From: Billgrantia aerodenitrificans
GTDB lineage: Bacteria > Pseudomonadota > Gammaproteobacteria > Pseudomonadales > Halomonadaceae
Length of the DNA stretch: 64,000 nt
Assembly: GCF_021404405.1 (NCBI RefSeq)
Contig: NZ_JABFTV010000004.1
Location: forward strand, 62,001-126,000
Reading direction: 5' to 3'
In this document: positions 61,656 through 64,000 of the stretch, in pieces
Layout of the letters: every line of letters begins with the position of its first letter
Numbering within the stretch: the stretch's first letter is position 1
Notes under the pieces: model-generated
What the model was told of the DNA's origin: nothing
Database searches by the model: none
What the model saw: only the letters and a program-made list of their open reading frames with translations
Made by a program: the position numbers and the translations under genes

Positions 61656-64000
61656 CAGCGCACCTCCAGGGCGTCGCGTACCGCCTCGCTGGTGGCCTGA
61701 GCCAATGCCAGTTGGGCCTGGCCACGGGCCTCGGTGAGATCGAATTCGCGCAGTCTGGCCTTGACCAGCGGTACCTGGCGCGCGCTCACCGAGAGCTCAT
61801 CGACGCCGAGCCCGACCAGCACCGGCACCGCCAGGGTGTCGCTGGCCAGCTCGCCGCATACCCCGACCCACTTGCCGTGGGCATGAGCCGCCGCTACGGT
61901 CATCTCGATCAGGCGCAGCACCGCCGGGTGCAGGCCGTCGGCTTGGGCCGAGAGCTCGGGGTGGTCGCGGTCGATGGCCAGGGTGTACTGGGTCAGGTCG
62001 TTGGTGCCTACCGAGAAGAAGTCGACCTCGGCGGCCAAGACAGGTGCCAGCAGGGCCGCCGAAGGCACCTCGATCATCACCCCCAACTGCACGTCGGTGG
62101 CGCGCTCGGCGGCGGGAATCTCGTCGAGCAGGCGCTCGAAGATGGCGCGTGCGGCGCGGAATTCGCCCACGTCCTTGACCATCGGCAGCATGATGCGCAG
62201 CGGCCGTGGCTTGTCCGCCGCCTCGCTGGCGGGGGCCGCCGCCATCAACAGCGCCCGCAGTTGGGTCTCGAGCACCTCGGGCCGGGTCAGGCTGAGGCGG
62301 ATACCGCGCAGCCCGAGGAAGGGGTTGTCCTCCTTGGGCACCGGCCAGTAGGGCAGCGGCTTGTCGCCGCCCACGTCGAGGGTGCGGGCCACCAGCGGGC
62401 GGCCCTCCAGGGCGTCCAGGGCCTCGCGGTACTCCTCGATCTGCGTGGCGAGATCCGGCTCCCGGGCGTGGGCCATGAACAGGAACTCGGTGCGCAGCAG
62501 GCCGATGCCCTCGGCGCCACGCTCCACGGCGTCGGCGGCGTGGGCGGTGTTGCCCAGGTTGGCGGCCACCTCCACGCGATGTCCGTCACGGGTTTGGGCC
62601 GGCTCGAAGCGCGCCTGCCACGCCTCGGCCTCGCGCCGCTCGCGTTCGGCCAGACGCTGCTCGGCGCTGGCGCGACGTTCGGCGGAGGGTGCCGGAATCA
62701 CCCGGCCGCGTTCGCCATCGAGAATCAGCTCCTGACCGCCTGCCAGCGTCAGTACCCGTTCACCAGCGCCTACCACGGCAGGAATGCCCAGGGCGCGGGC
62801 GAGAATCGCGCTGTGCGCGGTGGCACCGCCGCGGGCGGTGAGCAGGCCGCGCACCCGCTGAGTATCGAGCCGCGCCACGTCGGAAGGGCCGATGTCATCG
62901 GTCACCAGGATGTAGGGCGTCTCCGGCGGCTCGGGCAGCTTCACCTCGCACAGCACGCCAAGCACGCGGCGACCGACGTCGCGCAGGTCGGCGGCGCGCT
63001 CGGCCAGCAGGCGGTCGGCGAGCATCTCCTGGGCGTGGGCGGCGGTCTCGATGGCTTCCCACCAGGCGGACTCGGCCGAGCGGCCCTCCTGAATGCCTTC
63101 GCGGGCGGCCTCGAACAGCTCAGGATCGGTGAGCATCTCCTCGTGCATGGAGAGAATCTGCGCCACTTCGCCGCCGCGGGCCTGCTGCACCAGTGCCTCG
63201 AGCTGGGCCGCTCCCTCGACGAGGGCCTGGCGCAGACGCCGCTGCTGCTCGGCTGGGTCGGCGGCGCGCTCGGGATAGTCGAAGCGCGGTGTCTGCAGCA
63301 CGAAGACCGGCGCGATGGCCAGCCCCGGCGAGGCTGCCACCCCCGGGTGCGGCATGTCGTCGGGCAGCGGCTCGACGGGGGCGGCATCCGCCTGCGGCAT
63401 GCTGCGCTCACGACTCTCGTCGAAGGGCAGCACGTGCTCGCCGAGGCCGTCCGCCATGGCTCGGCACACGGCCTCGAGGGCCTGCTGGGCTCCCGCGCCT
63501 TCGGCGGAGAAGACCAGTTGCTGGCCGCGGCGGGCACCGAGGTTGATCACCTTGGTCAAGCTGGAAGCGGACACCGCGGCGCCACCGCCTTCGGCCAGCC
63601 GTACCTGGATCGGCAGGCCCTGTTCCCGGGCCACCTGCACCAGCTGCTTGGCCGGGCGGGCATGCAGCCCGTGGGCGTTGAGCACCCGGGCCAGCCGGGT
63701 ATGGGCCGCAGCGGATTCGCCGGCCAGGCGTGCCAGCACGGTGGTGGCATCGGCACTGGGCAGCTCGGCGGCGGCACCGCTGTCGAGCAGGGTCAGAACG
63801 CGCTCCAGCAGGCTGCGGTGGGCGTCGCCCTGGGCAGCCAGGCAGAACACCCCCTTCACCGCTTCGCCGCCGCTCTCCAGGCGTTCATCCGGGGTGGCCA
63901 GTGCCAGCGCCGGCACCGCGACGCTGCGCTCGCCGAGGCTGAGCCACAGTCCCTGGCCCAGCGGCGCCAGCTCGCGTTCGGCGACCTCGGCGACGAAATC
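61655..64000 (-). CDS. fruB: Fused fructose phosphoryl-transfer protein EIIA-HPr-EI (5' truncated by window)
   Basis: The frame is open to base 64000, giving the last 781 residues. Seen: the end of the EIIA domain, an HPr domain with phosphorylatable His in HGLHARPAK (codon 63662-63664), and a complete enzyme I module with the active His in GGATAHSAIL (codon 62813-62815) and the PEP-site segments GLRGIRLSL and FSVGTNDLTQY. This fusion takes phosphate from PEP to FruA without a separate EI/HPr. The EIIA histidine lies beyond the edge. First gene of fruBKA; the operon promoter and any FruR site are outside the window. Confidence 0.95.
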   Translation of the reverse strand, partial: DFVAEVAERELAPLGQGLWLSLGERSVAVPALALATPDERLESGGEAVKGVFCLAAQGDAHRSLLERVLTLLDSGAAAELPSADATTVLARLAGESAAAHTRLARVLNAHGLHARPAKQLVQVAREQGLPIQVRLAEGGGAAVSASSLTKVINLGARRGQQLVFSAEGAGAQQALEAVCRAMADGLGEHVLPFDESRERSMPQADAAPVEPLPDDMPHPGVAASPGLAIAPVFVLQTPRFDYPERAADPAEQQRRLRQALVEGAAQLEALVQQARGGEVAQILSMHEEMLTDPELFEAAREGIQEGRSAESAWWEAIETAAHAQEMLADRLLAERAADLRDVGRRVLGVLCEVKLPEPPETPYILVTDDIGPSDVARLDTQRVRGLLTARGGATAHSAILARALGIPAVVGAGERVLTLAGGQELILDGERGRVIPAPSAERRASAEQRLAERERREAEAWQARFEPAQTRDGHRVEVAANLGNTAHAADAVERGAEGIGLLRTEFLFMAHAREPDLATQIEEYREALDALEGRPLVARTLDVGGDKPLPYWPVPKEDNPFLGLRGIRLSLTRPEVLETQLRALLMAAAPASEAADKPRPLRIMLPMVKDVGEFRAARAIFERLLDEIPAAERATDVQLGVMIEVPSAALLAPVLAAEVDFFSVGTNDLTQYTLAIDRDHPELSAQADGLHPAVLRLIEMTVAAAHAHGKWVGVCGELASDTLAVPVLVGLGVDELSVSARQVPLVKARLREFDLTEARGQAQLALAQATSEAVRDALEVR

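Overview
The window is GC-rich chromosomal DNA, almost certainly from a halomonad (Halomonas or a close relative, Gammaproteobacteria). The main reason is an ectoine/hydroxyectoine catabolic locus of the doe/enuR/eutBC type, with protein lengths and motifs matching the Halomonas Doe proteins (for example a 399-residue DoeA). It sits beside a glycogen/trehalose operon, an Entner-Doudoroff operon and a fused fructose PTS. No rRNA, tRNA, CRISPR array, prophage or insertion sequence was seen.

Layout. 1-2002: the end of one chemoreceptor gene and a complete second one. 2055-19481: the ectoine locus. An EnuR-like MocR regulator with ghrA behind it reads left; doeA-doeB-doeX reads right from a shared control region holding a perfect 9+9 inverted repeat. 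Four genes not usually described as part of ectoine breakdown follow (carbon-nitrogen hydrolase, ATP-grasp ligase, C45 Ntn-hydrolase/acyltransferase, large Orn/Lys/Arg-type decarboxylase), then doeC, doeD, eutB and eutC. 19571-21556: a HAD hydrolase and an MFS transporter meet tail to tail. 21600-35263: leftward, tightly coupled operon glgA-treZ-malQ-treY-DUF2934-glgX-glgB, which makes alpha-glucan and converts it to trehalose. 35264-38217: an AT-richer gap, a membrane-anchored SDR and an unrecognised 464-residue protein. 38271-41809: ynjBCD-type ABC importer. 41947-45254: long NfeD protease, slipin, EamA transporter. 45599-47962: SulP anion transporter plus a double UspA. 48172-51093: ModE-like regulator and modABC, with a clear ModE-type operator in front of modA. 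51308-54847: RidA and a PhnCDE-like importer with a fused permease. 54928-58844: HexR facing zwf-pgl-eda. 58942-64000: fruBKA, fruB running off the right edge.

How the genes fit together. Ectoine is opened by DoeA, deacetylated by DoeB to 2,4-diaminobutyrate, transaminated by DoeD and oxidised by DoeC to aspartate; EutB/EutC are associated with hydroxyectoine use. EnuR (a PLP-dependent sensor in the described cases) and the AsnC-type DoeX would control this. The glg/tre operon provides a second compatible solute, trehalose, without drawing on nitrogen. HexR-controlled zwf-pgl-eda and fruBKA form a sugar catabolism block.

The strongest candidates for something undescribed are the four-gene cassette inside the ectoine locus (7605-13966) and a nearly fully self-complementary ~195-base element between doeC and doeD (15667-15860), with a competing 3' hairpin resembling a cis-regulatory RNA or a large palindromic repeat. 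All helices were found by eye; no folding program or database search was run.
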